From assembly GCF_001182745.1 (NCBI RefSeq), contig NZ_LN868938.1:2046001-2110000 (forward strand): a DNA stretch of 64,000 nucleotides, given 5' to 3'. The notes beneath the pieces were generated by a model. The model made no database searches, had not been told where the DNA came from, and saw only the letters and a list, made by a program, of their open reading frames with translations. The position numbers and the translations under genes are program-made. Origin of the DNA: Nocardia farcinica (GTDB taxonomy: Bacteria > Actinomycetota > Actinomycetes > Mycobacteriales > Mycobacteriaceae). Every line of letters begins with the position of its first letter. Positions within the stretch are counted from its first letter, which is position 1. Shown piece after piece: positions 10,267 through 18,970 of this stretch.

Positions 10267-12027
10267 ATGGCGCGCAAAAACGACCCCGGCCCGCAACTTC
10301 TCCGGGCACGTGACCGGTTTCTGAGTTCGGGCCTGGTCGACGAGAACCTGATCTCCGGCACCGTCCGGGACTCCTGGCGACGCTGTCGAGACCTGCGCGT
10401 CCATCCGGACCGGGTAGATCTGCCCTTCGTGCGTGAGCCGGACCTCGATTCCCCTCTGGTCACCGCGGCGGCACCGGTCATCCATCAGTTGGCCGACGTG
10501 CTCGCGAACCAAGCGGTGAGCGTCATCCTCACCTCGGCGGACGGCGTCGTCCTCGATCGCGTGGCCGCCGACCGGGCGATCCGCGACACCCTCGATTCGG
10601 TGCAGCTGGCCAGCGGCTACAGCTACGCCGAAAAGTTCGTCGGAACCAATGGCATCGGCACGGCAGCCGAGACCGGGCGGCCCACCTTCATCCGCGGCGG
10701 CGAACACTATCTCGGCGCGCTGGATCGTCTGGCGTGCGCGGGCACTCCGATCCGTGACCCGCTTTCCGGGCGAGTGGTGGGCATCCTCGACCTCACCTGC
10801 TGGGCCCACCAGGCCGATCAGCTGCTGGTGGCGTTGACACAGACCGCGGGCGCACAAATCGAGGAGCGCCTGCGTGCCCAAGCCACCGAAACCGAGGCGG
10901 CGTTGCTCGACAGCTACCTGAGGCAGTGCCGTCGCTACCCTGCCGGCGTCCTCGGCGTCGGCGCCGACATCATCCTGATGAACCGTTATCTCCGCCAGGC
11001 GTTGAACCCGCTCGACCAGCATGCCCTTCTCGAACACGCGGGCGACCTCCAGCGCTCCCGCGCGACAGGCACCGTCACGGTACTTCCGAGCGGCCAGTAC
11101 GCGAAACTCACTGTCGCACAGCGGATCGATCTGCGTGGTGACGCCACCGACGTGGTCTTCCATGTCGCGTTGACCGACAGTGCCGCAGCGAACACGGCGC
11201 TGCTGCCGAGGTCGCCCATCGTGCCCGGTCTCGCGGGCAGCAGTAGTTCGTGGCGGCGCAGTTGTCAGCAGGTGGAACGTTGTTGTGCTGACCGCAACTG
11301 GGTGGTCGTCGACGGCGAACCGGGTTCGGGGCGCGCCAAACTGGCCGAGATGGTCGCCCGTCACGTCCGTCCGGCGAGGTCGGTCCGGGTGTTCCGGCTC
11401 ACTCGCAACATCGACGCCGACGAGTTGTCCGCCGACCTCGAGGCCGAAACCGCCAAGGAGGACTTCGACGTCGTTCTCGCCGACATGGACCAGCTGCCCG
11501 CCGAACTCGTCGAGCCCGTCTCGACCATCCTGCAGCGGTGCGCGGGCCGGGGTTGGGTGGCAGCCACGATCTGCTCGACCGAGCCGTCACCGGAAGTGGA
11601 ATCCCAACTACTACCGCTGTTCATGCACACTGTTCCGGTCCCGGCCCTGCGCCACCGCATCGAGGATCTCGACGAGCTGGTGCCCCACCTGCTGCGCGAG
11701 CTCACCAAGGGCGCCGACGTGCGCTTGTCGCCGGCAGCTCACCGGCAGCTGACGAAACTACCGTGGCCGGGGAATGTCGCCCAGCTCCGCCGCGTTCTGT
11801 CGGACACGCTCTCTCGGCAACGTTTCGGCACCATCACTCCCGACGTGTTGCCGCCGGAGTGCCACGCGCTCACGCGCCGGATGCTCACACCGATCGAAGC
11901 ACTCGAACGCGACGCCATTGTCCGTAGCCTCCTCGACCACCGGGGGGACAAGCAAGCGGCAGCAGCCGATCTCGGCATCTCCCGAGCAACGATGTACCGC
12001 AAGATCAGGCAATTCGGCATCACCTAG
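10267..12027 (+). CDS. mimR: MimR/AcoR-like activator with GAF, degenerate AAA+ and Fis HTH domains
   Basis: The 586-residue protein is the likely activator of the divergent oxygenase operon. Residues 70-205 form a GAF-like sensor (KFVGTNGIGTA). Residues 330-535 are a decayed sigma-54-activator AAA+ module: the Walker A site reads GEPGSGRAK (350-358), with Arg356 where the essential Lys should be. The GAFTGA loop is missing and the Walker B region is DVVLADMDQL. LRHRIEDL and PWPGNVAQLR are still recognisable. Residues 543-586 form a Fis-type HTH (AAAADLGISRATMYRKIRQFGI). Mycolata lack sigma-54, so it probably activates sigma-70-type promoters. ATG 10267 follows GGAG. Confidence 0.9.
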   Translation: MARKNDPGPQLLRARDRFLSSGLVDENLISGTVRDSWRRCRDLRVHPDRVDLPFVREPDLDSPLVTAAAPVIHQLADVLANQAVSVILTSADGVVLDRVAADRAIRDTLDSVQLASGYSYAEKFVGTNGIGTAAETGRPTFIRGGEHYLGALDRLACAGTPIRDPLSGRVVGILDLTCWAHQADQLLVALTQTAGAQIEERLRAQATETEAALLDSYLRQCRRYPAGVLGVGADIILMNRYLRQALNPLDQHALLEHAGDLQRSRATGTVTVLPSGQYAKLTVAQRIDLRGDATDVVFHVALTDSAAANTALLPRSPIVPGLAGSSSSWRRSCQQVERCCADRNWVVVDGEPGSGRAKLAEMVARHVRPARSVRVFRLTRNIDADELSADLEAETAKEDFDVVLADMDQLPAELVEPVSTILQRCAGRGWVAATICSTEPSPEVESQLLPLFMHTVPVPALRHRIEDLDELVPHLLRELTKGADVRLSPAAHRQLTKLPWPGNVAQLRRVLSDTLSRQRFGTITPDVLPPECHALTRRMLTPIEALERDAIVRSLLDHRGDKQAAAADLGISRATMYRKIRQFGIT

Positions 12028-12317
12028 CGCGCCCGGGGGACCAGCCGAGCCGCGAACGATTGGCGTCGCCGCGAGTGCTCGGCCCGCACGAATCTTGCCG
12101 GGCGCGCCGACCACCGCCACCGGACGATCCGCTCCGCGTCGATGCCCGATCGACTCATCGGTTCGGGAGACCGGCAGCGCACACGCCGGCGGACCAGGCA
12201 GATCGAGCACCCGTTCACACCCGCTGCCCAGGCCTCGACTCTCCCCGACGCGGCTGAACCGATCATCCGCACCCGATGACGGTCCCCGACGCGATGGCAG
12301 TGTGCCCCGACACGACC
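12028..12317. other. Intergenic region between convergent genes
   Basis: About 290 bp between the ends of the MimR-like gene and the double AsnC regulator. No credible gene, RNA or strong terminator hairpin was seen. Confidence 0.5.
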
Positions 12318-13367
12318 TCACCCGGTGGCCGGGCGACTGGTGGTCAACAGTTCCAACGGATGAAACCCCGTGCACCGCCCCGCACGGTCGAGCAGCGAAC
12401 CCAGCCGCTTGGGGGTTTCCAGCGTGATGCTGCGGTCGGCGATGACGAGGCCGGGTACCTGCGATTCGAGTTCGTGTTCGAGGCGCGACAATTCGCTGAT
12501 CTGCCGCAGCCATGCGGTCATCAGGACGTTGGCGGTTCCGGTGACCTCGCAGCACACGCGGATCTGGGGGAACGCGTCGAGCGCGTCGACGAGGGTGCCG
12601 AGGGTGCGGGGGATGGCGCGGGCCCAGATGTTGGCGGTGACCGGCCAGCCGCCGAGGACGTGCGCGACTTCGCAGCGGATGGAGAGGATGCGCTCGGCGA
12701 CCAGGTAGGTCAGGCGACGCCGGACGGCCGCCGCGCTGATGCCGCAGACGTCGGCGAGTTCGACCGCCGAGCGGCGGCCGTCGGCGGCGAGGGCGGCGAT
12801 CAATGCCAGGTCCACCGCGTCCGGTTGATGGACCAGGGGGCGCGGCGGCGGGCGGTAACGGGACAGGGTGGATTCCTCGCCGACGTCGAGAGCGCGCACC
12901 CGCCAGCGTTCGCTCTCCCCGAACACCTGCATCACCACGCGGGTCCGGGTGTGGGCGACCATGGGCGACCCGGACAGCTGCTGCACCCAGTCGCCGAGGC
13001 TGTCGAGATCGAAGGTCATGACGGTGAGGAGCAGGTCCCCGTCGCCGGCGGTGCGCTGGATGGTCGCGACCTTGCCGTCCCGGGAGAGTTCCCGCATCAG
13101 ATCCGGGCCGCGCTGCGCCACCTGGACCTCGACGAAGGCCGCGCATCGCGTGTTGAGGTAGGCCGGGCCGGGGTAGGTGACGATCCACGCGAGACCGCTG
13201 TCCACCAGCCGATCCCAGCGGCGGGCGGCGGTGGGCGCGCTGACGCCCGCGACGTCGCCGACAGCGCCCCACGGCGCGCGCGGTGCGGACTGGAGCGCGT
13301 GCACGATCCGGAAATCGACGTCGTCCGGAACGTAAGAATCTTTCACCGGGCGGCCCTCTGTCTGCAT
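12318..13367 (-). CDS. Double Lrp/AsnC-type transcriptional regulator
   Basis: The 349-residue protein contains two AsnC-type units in tandem. HTH 1 (residues about 15-62, DVAGVSAPTAARRWDRLVDSG) is followed by a RAM-like effector domain; HTH 2 (about 185-235, DVCGISAAAVRRRLTYLV) is followed by a second one. Usual Lrp proteins have 140-170 residues, so this is a fused dimer. ATG 13367 has a poor ribosome site; GTG 13346, 7 bases after AGAGGG, may be the true start. It is divergent from the opine-dehydrogenase-like operon across about 100 bp and probably controls it in response to an amino-acid-like ligand. Confidence 0.87.
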   Translation of the reverse strand: MQTEGRPVKDSYVPDDVDFRIVHALQSAPRAPWGAVGDVAGVSAPTAARRWDRLVDSGLAWIVTYPGPAYLNTRCAAFVEVQVAQRGPDLMRELSRDGKVATIQRTAGDGDLLLTVMTFDLDSLGDWVQQLSGSPMVAHTRTRVVMQVFGESERWRVRALDVGEESTLSRYRPPPRPLVHQPDAVDLALIAALAADGRRSAVELADVCGISAAAVRRRLTYLVAERILSIRCEVAHVLGGWPVTANIWARAIPRTLGTLVDALDAFPQIRVCCEVTGTANVLMTAWLRQISELSRLEHELESQVPGLVIADRSITLETPKRLGSLLDRAGRCTGFHPLELLTTSRPATG

Positions 13368-13466
13368 TTCTCAACACTGCCAGGCAAATTCGGCGAGCGC
13401 ATCTTAACGTTCGCTTTCACATCTCGGCGGCATTCCCCCGGGCCGTCGATCGAGGAGGTAATCGGA

Positions 13467-14567
13467 ATGAGAATCACGGTCATCGGCGGCGGTCACGGCG
13501 CATATGCGGCAGTGGCCGACATGAGCGCGAAAGGCCATGAGGTCGTCTGGTGGCGGCGGGATCACAGCGCTTTCGCACCGCTGCTCGACGCGGGCGGAAT
13601 TCGCGTCGACGACCACCGCGGGCATCGCGTGCTGCTGATCGGTGCGGCGGGTGGCATCACGGTCGAACCCGATCTCGGTCGCGCGGTGGCCGGGGCGGCG
13701 GTCGTGCTCGTGCCGATCCCCGCCTTCTCCCACCCGGACCTCGCCGAGCGGATCGCGCCGCACCTGACCGACGGCCAGGTGGTGTATTTGCCGCCGGGCA
13801 GCTTCGGTTCGGTGATCTTCGCGCGGGCGGTGGCCGCCGCCGGTAACCCGGCCAAGGTCGCCTTCGCCGAGACCGGCACCCTCCCCTACCTGGCCCGAAA
13901 GCACGGCGACGACCGGGTGGTGGTGAGCGGCTATGCCACCCGGCTGCCCACCGGGGTGCTGCCCGCCCACGACAGCGAGCGCGCGCTGGCGGTGCTGGCG
14001 GAGATCTATCCGGTCGAGCCGGTCGAGGACGCGCTGAGCGGGGCGTTGATGAACGCGGGCCCGATCATCCACCCGCCGTTGATCCTCATGAACGCCGGCC
14101 CGTTGCAGCACTTCGAGGCCTGGGACATCCACAACGAGGGCACCCAGGACGCCATCCGCCGCGTCACCACGGCCCTCGACGCCGAACGGATCGCCATCCG
14201 CACCGCGCTGGGATACGCCGCGCCGCATTTCCCGCTCGCCGACCACTACACCGCCGACGGCGACGAATGGATGTACGGCAACGCCGCGCACGAGAAGCTG
14301 ACCGACAGCGGCGACTGGCGCGAGCACATCGACCTGCACACCCACCGGTACATGACCGAGGATGTCGAGATCGGGCTCGCGCTGCTCACCTCGGTGGGCC
14401 GCTGGGCGGGGGTGCCGACGCCGGTGGCGAGCGGCCTCCTCGCCGTCGCGGGCGCGATCACCGGCCGGTCCGCCGACAGCGGCGGCCGCACACTGGCCGC
14501 CCTCGGCCTGGACGGATTGGACCGCGCGGGAATGACAGAGCTACTGCACGACGGGTTCTCGCGGTGA
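13467..14567 (+). CDS. NAD/NADP octopine/nopaline dehydrogenase family protein
   Basis: The 366-residue protein begins with a Rossmann fold (MRITVIGGGHGAYAAVADM) and continues with the opine dehydrogenase helical domain. The hallmark is MNAGPIIHPPLILMNAG near residue 195-212, with the catalytic-type His of the family, and HFEAWD. Family members reductively couple or oxidatively split N-(carboxyalkyl) amino acids. The GAGGAGG ribosome site ends 8 bases before ATG 13467. The stop overlaps the next start by 4 bp (GTGA). With its partners this suggests uptake and breakdown of an opine-like or hydroxy-amino compound. The substrate is unknown. Confidence 0.88.
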   Translation: MRITVIGGGHGAYAAVADMSAKGHEVVWWRRDHSAFAPLLDAGGIRVDDHRGHRVLLIGAAGGITVEPDLGRAVAGAAVVLVPIPAFSHPDLAERIAPHLTDGQVVYLPPGSFGSVIFARAVAAAGNPAKVAFAETGTLPYLARKHGDDRVVVSGYATRLPTGVLPAHDSERALAVLAEIYPVEPVEDALSGALMNAGPIIHPPLILMNAGPLQHFEAWDIHNEGTQDAIRRVTTALDAERIAIRTALGYAAPHFPLADHYTADGDEWMYGNAAHEKLTDSGDWREHIDLHTHRYMTEDVEIGLALLTSVGRWAGVPTPVASGLLAVAGAITGRSADSGGRTLAALGLDGLDRAGMTELLHDGFSR

Positions 14568-15607
14568 CGGGCGTGGTGGCGGTCGTCGGCGCCGGCCGCA
14601 TGGGGCAGGGTATCGCGGCGGCGCTCGGGTTCGGGAAGGTCGAGGTGATCGTGGTCGACCTGCGGGATCGCGGCGACGCCGGCGAGGCGTATCGCGCGGC
14701 GGCCCGGGCCGAGATCCGGTCGTCGCTGGCGCGGAAGGTGCGGCTCGGGCTGCTCGCCGACGCCGATCTGCCGGAGGTGCTCGACCGGATCCGGGTGGTG
14801 AGCCGGGACGCCGCGGCCGACGCGATGGCGCAGGCACGGCTCGTCTTCGAGGCGGTGCCCGAGGTCCTCGCGGTCAAACGCGCGGCCCTGTCATGGATCG
14901 AATCGGTGGTCGGCCCGGACACGCCCATCGCCTCGACCACCTCGAGTTTCCTCGTGAGTCGCCTCGCCGAATTCGTCGCGCGGCCGGACCGGCTGCTCAA
15001 CGCGCATTGGCTCAACCCCGCCGACCTGATGCCGCTGGTGGAGGTGAGCCCGAGCGCCGCGACCACACCGGAGGTGGTCGAGGCGACCTGCGAGCTGCTG
15101 TCGGCCGTCGGCAAGACACCGGTGGTCTGCGCCGCATCGCCGGGCTACATCGTGCCGCGACTCCAGGTGCTGGTGATGAACGAAGCCGTCCGGATGGTCG
15201 AGGAGGGCGTGGCCGATGCCGCCGAGATCGACCGGGCCGTGCGGATCGGATTCGGGTCCCGATTCGCTGTGCTCGGCCTGCTCGAGTTCATCGATTGGGG
15301 CGGCTGCGACACCCTGTTCCACGCCTCCACCTATCTGCGCGACGAACTCGGTGAGCGTTTCGCCCCCGCACCCCTGGTCGAACGGTCGATGGCCGACCGC
15401 CGTCCCGGCACCGCCGACGGCGGCGGCTTCTACGACATCGCGCCGGCCGCGCGCGACGACTACCGGACCCGCCGCATCGCCGACTTCGCGCAGGTCCTCG
15501 ATGCGACCGGCCAACTACACAGGTACGACGACCTTCCGCGGCGCAACGGCCGAGCCGTCGCGGAGGTGCTCTCGGCGCGCCCCGCGGGCGGGTCGCAGGA
15601 CAGATGA
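14564..15607 (+). CDS. 3-hydroxyacyl-CoA dehydrogenase family oxidoreductase
   Basis: The 347-residue protein starts at GTG 14564 inside the previous stop. It has an N-terminal Rossmann motif (VAVVGAGRMGQGIAAAL) and the family signature region NAHWLNPADLMPLVEVSPS, then CAASPGYIVPRLQVLVMNEA and a C-terminal helical domain. The substrate-pocket pattern resembles the L-carnitine/L-gulonate 3-dehydrogenase branch as much as fatty acyl-CoA enzymes, since it is a single short protein outside a beta-oxidation operon. It would oxidise a 3-hydroxy acid to the 3-keto form with NAD. Exact substrate unknown. Confidence 0.87.
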   Translation: MTGVVAVVGAGRMGQGIAAALGFGKVEVIVVDLRDRGDAGEAYRAAARAEIRSSLARKVRLGLLADADLPEVLDRIRVVSRDAAADAMAQARLVFEAVPEVLAVKRAALSWIESVVGPDTPIASTTSSFLVSRLAEFVARPDRLLNAHWLNPADLMPLVEVSPSAATTPEVVEATCELLSAVGKTPVVCAASPGYIVPRLQVLVMNEAVRMVEEGVADAAEIDRAVRIGFGSRFAVLGLLEFIDWGGCDTLFHASTYLRDELGERFAPAPLVERSMADRRPGTADGGGFYDIAPAARDDYRTRRIADFAQVLDATGQLHRYDDLPRRNGRAVAEVLSARPAGGSQDR

Positions 15608-15617
15608 GGAGACGGCT

Positions 15618-17030
15618 GTGACTGCTGTGAATTCACCCCAACTCGCTCCCGCGGAGACCCGCGAGCGCCCGATGAAGCTGGCGATCGCGTCCGGGGTCGG
15701 CACCATCCTCGAGTTCTACGACTTCGCGATCTACGGCACCGCCACCGCGCTGGTGTTCAACAAGGTGTATTTCGACACCGACGATCCCTGGTTCGGCACT
15801 TTCCTCGGGTTCGCCACCTTCGCCATCGGCTTCGTCATGGCACCGGTCGGCGCGGTGATCTTCGGGCACTACGGTGACCGGTTCGGCCGGCGCGCGGCGC
15901 TCACCACCGCGTTCATCCTGATGGGGTCGGCCACCCTGGTCATGGGCCTGGTGCCGGACTCGCGGTCGATCGGGATCGTCGCCCCGCTGATCCTGATCTT
16001 CCTGCGGATGCTGCACGGCATCTCGCGGGGCGGTGAGATCGGCGGCGCGGTGCTGTTGGCGGCCGAGCACGCCCCCGCCTCCCGACGCGGGCTCTACGGG
16101 TGTTTCGTCACGCTCGGATCGCCGGTCGGCGCGATCCTGGCGAACACCGCCTTCGCGCTCGTCCTGCTGCTCCCGATGGACCAGGTGATCGCGTGGGGCT
16201 GGCGGATTCCGTTCCTGGTGGGCGGCGTCGTCCTGATCATCGGCATCTGGACCAGGATGCGGATCTCCGAGACACCCGATTTCGCCGGCGCGCGCTCCGG
16301 CGCGGATCGGCCGGCGCCGCGTGGCCTGGCGGTATTGCGCCAGGACTGGCGCGGGGTGTTGCGCGCCGCGGGCGTGAACATCGGCCAGAACTGTTATGCG
16401 TTCCTGCTGTTCACCTTCATGTTGTCCTTCCTGACCGAACCCGACCCGGGCCGGGGCTTCTCCCGCTCCGCGGTGGTCTGGGGCATCACCGCGGCCCTCG
16501 CCTGCCACGCCGCGACGGTGGTGCTCGGCAGTCATCTGTCCGACCGGCTCGGCCGCAAGACGGTGATCGGCTTCGGTATGACGTCGGCCGCGGTCTTCGC
16601 CCCGGTGCTGTTCTGGGTCACCGCCCACGGTTCGTTCCTGGCCTGTATCGCGGTGATCTGCATCGGGTTCACGCTGACCGGGTTCGTGTACGGGCCGATG
16701 TTCACCATGTTCGCCGAGCAGTTCCCGGTGACCCAGCGCTACAGCGGTGTGGGCATCGGCTACCAGGTCGGGGCGGTGGTCGGCGGCGGTATCGCGCCGA
16801 TGGTCGCGAACCGGATCGTGAGCGGCACCGGCAGCGTGATCCCCGTCGGGTTCTATGCCGCGGCACTCATGCTGATCAGCCTGTTCGCCCTGATGAAGGG
16901 CAAGGAGACCGCGCCGCTGGCGGTCGGGCGCTCGGTGCGGAGCCGCTTCGGCGCCGCCGCGGGCAGCACCGACCGGGCAGCGCGCGCCGGTTTTCCCGCC
17001 GACGCGAAACCGGTGGAGCAATCCAGCTGA
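15618..17030 (+). CDS. MFS transporter, metabolite:H+ symporter (MHS) type
   Basis: The 470-residue membrane protein has about 12 hydrophobic segments. The MHS/ShiA/ProP pattern is plain: ASGVGTILEFYDFAIYG in TM1, GHYGDRFGRRAAL in the loop 2-3 motif A, FLRMLHGISRGGEIGGA and the repeat motif SHLSDRLGRKTVI. GTG 15618 follows GAGGAG by 7 bases, 10 bp after the preceding stop. It presumably imports the substrate handled by the two dehydrogenases upstream. Confidence 0.9.
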   Translation: MTAVNSPQLAPAETRERPMKLAIASGVGTILEFYDFAIYGTATALVFNKVYFDTDDPWFGTFLGFATFAIGFVMAPVGAVIFGHYGDRFGRRAALTTAFILMGSATLVMGLVPDSRSIGIVAPLILIFLRMLHGISRGGEIGGAVLLAAEHAPASRRGLYGCFVTLGSPVGAILANTAFALVLLLPMDQVIAWGWRIPFLVGGVVLIIGIWTRMRISETPDFAGARSGADRPAPRGLAVLRQDWRGVLRAAGVNIGQNCYAFLLFTFMLSFLTEPDPGRGFSRSAVVWGITAALACHAATVVLGSHLSDRLGRKTVIGFGMTSAAVFAPVLFWVTAHGSFLACIAVICIGFTLTGFVYGPMFTMFAEQFPVTQRYSGVGIGYQVGAVVGGGIAPMVANRIVSGTGSVIPVGFYAAALMLISLFALMKGKETAPLAVGRSVRSRFGAAAGSTDRAARAGFPADAKPVEQSS

Positions 17031-17048
17031 CGGGATTGAATCGGGAAT

Positions 17049-17088
17049 GTCGATGCCGACCACCGTCGCGACGGTGGTCGGCATCGAC
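17049..17088. terminator. Perfect 40-bp palindrome, bidirectional terminator-like hairpin
   Basis: Nineteen bases after the transporter stop lies a fully self-complementary 40-bp segment, with its centre between 17068 and 17069. The inner part reads CCACCGTCG|CGACGGTGG. The RNA would form a very stable stem with a tiny loop. No U-run follows, as is common for actinobacterial terminators. Confidence 0.75.
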
Positions 17089-17346
17089 GAACCGACTTAT
17101 ATAGGGCATATTCGCGGGGCGCTGAATAGGTAATTCCTTTATCCGGACCCGACGGAATCAGATCAATTCGAGGCACGGTGTTTCGACCGTTGGGTATCAC
17201 CGGATTTCCCCCACGAATGCAGCAAACATCTGGCTCGCGAGACTTCGCCGGCTCGGACATCCCCGGGATGGCAGCCGAAGCCCTCGCCCGCGAGGAGGTG
17301 TGAACCGCCGGGCTGCGCTGAGACCGCGACCCACGCCGGTGGCCAC

Positions 17347-17362
17347 TAGCCAAATTTGGCTA
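17347..17362. promoter_or_regulatory. Operator-like palindrome TAGCCAAATTTGGCTA upstream of the VOC/PadR genes
   Basis: TAGCCAAATTTGGCTA is a perfect 16-bp palindrome, 66 bp before the VOC start. A weak -10-like TATCGT lies at 17371-17376, so the palindrome would cover the -35 region. Autorepression by the PadR protein encoded second in the pair is the simplest reading. Confidence 0.65.
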
Positions 17363-17382
17363 CTCGAGCCTATCGTGGAGCG

Positions 17383-17402
17383 ACCAGCCGAGCTCGGCTG
17401 GT
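17383..17402. promoter_or_regulatory. Second perfect palindrome near the expected transcript start
   Basis: ACCAGCCGAGCTCGGCTGGT is a perfect 20-bp palindrome, 38 bp centre to centre from the first and 25 bp before the VOC start. It could be a second protein site or a 5' hairpin in the message. Confidence 0.5.
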
Positions 17403-17427
17403 TCCCCACACAGCCCCGAGGTGAGCA

Positions 17428-17826
17428 ATGACGTCGATAACCCCCTATGTGATGGTCGACCGCGCGCACGACTACCGGGCGTTCCTGGAACACGCCCTCG
17501 ACGCGGAGGTCTCGACGGTGGTGGCCCTGCCCACGGACGAGAGCCGCGTCGTGCACGCCGAGGCCAGGATCGGTGACAGCGTGCTGTTCTTCGCCGACTC
17601 GGGCGCGGAAGGGCAACGGTGCCTGAGTTCGCCCACCGAGCCGGTGCACGTGCAGCTCTGGGCGACGGTGCCGGACGCGGACACGGTGTTCGCGCGGGCG
17701 GTCGAGGCGGGGGCGCGGCCCGCGCAGGAGATCACCGCCCAGCCGGACGGGAGTCGGATGGGCGGGTTCGTCGACCCGTTCGGCACGCTCTGGTGGATCA
17801 GCACCACCGCCCCCGCGGCGGTCTGA
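17428..17826 (+). CDS. VOC/glyoxalase-bleomycin-resistance fold protein
   Basis: The 132-residue protein shows the two beta-alpha-beta-beta-beta repeats of the vicinal oxygen chelate fold, of the PhnB/YycE-like kind: ITPYVMVDRAHDYRAFLEHALDAEV, IGDSVLFFADS, VHVQLWATVPDADTVFARAVEAGA and the end GGFVDPFGTLWWIST. GAGG lies just before ATG 17428. It may bind or sequester a drug or metabolite. The PadR regulator follows after 4 bp, so the pair resembles a small inducible resistance unit. Ligand unknown. Confidence 0.82.
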   Translation: MTSITPYVMVDRAHDYRAFLEHALDAEVSTVVALPTDESRVVHAEARIGDSVLFFADSGAEGQRCLSSPTEPVHVQLWATVPDADTVFARAVEAGARPAQEITAQPDGSRMGGFVDPFGTLWWISTTAPAAV

Positions 17827-17830
17827 GCCG

Positions 17831-18394
17831 GTGACGGCGGTTCGGCTGCTGGTGCTCGGCGCGGTGCGGCGGCGCGGGCGCGCGCACGGCTACCAGGTGC
17901 GTGCCGATCTCGAGTCCTGGGGTGCGCACGAATGGTCCAATGCGACTTCCGGTTCGGTGTATCACGCGCTGAGGTCGACGGCGCAGGCCGGGCTGCTGCG
18001 CGAACACGAGACCACGCCGAGCACGGCGGGCGGGCCGCCGCGCATCGAATACGAACTCACCGACAAGGGTGAGCAGTCCTACCTCGCGTTGCTGCGCAAG
18101 GCGCTCTCGGCCCGCGACCCCCGCATGGACCTGCTGGCCGCGGCGGTGGGGTTCATCGAGGACCTGCCCCGTGCGGAAGCCGTCGCGCTCCTGCGCCGTC
18201 GAGCGGCGGCCATGGCCGAGTGGGAGGCGTCCATCACCGCGCACCTGCCACCGGACACCGACCTCGCGACCTGGGGCCCGGTCGGCGACGTCATCGGCCT
18301 GTGGTTGCACACCGCGCGCAGCCGGGCCGAATGGACTCGTAACCTGCTGGCACGGCTCGAGGCGGGCGCCTACCGCATGGCGGGCGAGAGTTGA
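17831..18394 (+). CDS. PadR family transcriptional regulator
   Basis: The 187-residue protein has the PadR winged-helix (residues 4-85): [44 protein letters not shown] and RIEYELTDKGEQ, followed by a C-terminal dimerisation helix region with a Vir-like domain. The start is GTG 17831, 4 bp after the VOC stop. PadR proteins are ligand-responsive repressors that often control their own operon, here probably through the palindromes upstream. Confidence 0.87.
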   Translation: MTAVRLLVLGAVRRRGRAHGYQVRADLESWGAHEWSNATSGSVYHALRSTAQAGLLREHETTPSTAGGPPRIEYELTDKGEQSYLALLRKALSARDPRMDLLAAAVGFIEDLPRAEAVALLRRRAAAMAEWEASITAHLPPDTDLATWGPVGDVIGLWLHTARSRAEWTRNLLARLEAGAYRMAGES

Positions 18395-18652
18395 GGCAGG
18401 GATGCCTGCCGCAGTCCGGTCACCGTGCCGAGGGTTCGGCGACAGGCGCGCAACCGATCCGCCATCTTCGTTCGCAGCACGCCGATTCCGTCGCCCCCGA
18501 TCGCTGCGAGACCGGAAACCCGCCTCGGCACACGTCGAACCGGCCGCCGGCGACACCACCGCCCCCGATCACGGCGCCCGCTCCGACGGCTCGGCGTAAC
18601 GTCGGCGATCCTCTGGCGATCTTCCAGACAACATCGACTCAGGAGGTTCGAC

Positions 18653-18970
18653 ATGCTCTCCCCCAAGCGACTCGCCGCCGGTGCCTTCGTCGCCGCCGCA
18701 GCCGTCTCCACGACGCTCGCCGCCGGCGGCGTCGCCCAGGCCGACGTTCCGGTGTGGCAGGCCAATTGCCACGTCTACAACATCTTCAACACCGGCGGCA
18801 TGGCCAACTGTGAGCTGCCGACCTGGCATCAGGTGAAGCTGACCTGTGTCGCGTGGCCCGTTCCGTTCACCTACTGGAAGTACGGCCCGGTGCAGTACGG
18901 GCAGAACCAGTCCTGGGCCAGCTGCGACTCGTTCAACGCGCTGGTGCGTGTCGAGGTCATCCAGGCGTAG
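18653..18970 (+). CDS. Small secreted four-cysteine protein, unknown function
   Basis: The 105-residue product has a Sec signal peptide: basic MLSPKRLAAG, a hydrophobic AFVAAAAVSTTLAAGG core and a predicted cut after AQA (residue 30). The mature 75 residues contain cysteines 39, 53, 65 and 91, enough for two disulfides, plus a Trp/Tyr-rich stretch (WPVPFTYWKYG). ATG 18653 follows an exact AGGAGG. Small four-Cys exported proteins of this kind are common in Nocardia and Mycobacterium. No enzyme motif is visible, and I assign no function. Confidence 0.85.
   Translation: MLSPKRLAAGAFVAAAAVSTTLAAGGVAQADVPVWQANCHVYNIFNTGGMANCELPTWHQVKLTCVAWPVPFTYWKYGPVQYGQNQSWASCDSFNALVRVEVIQA

Larger units (their letters stand above)
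17031..17427. other. Intergenic region holding terminator and VOC/PadR control region
   Basis: The 397-bp gap has no credible gene. It holds the 40-bp palindrome near its left end, then a moderately AT-rich stretch (about 17095-17180), and near its right end two further perfect palindromes in front of the VOC/PadR pair. Confidence 0.6.

Noticed and set aside
10198..11364. 388-codon minus-strand frame over the regulator
   Set aside because: Antisense of the GAF/Fis regulator, no motif.
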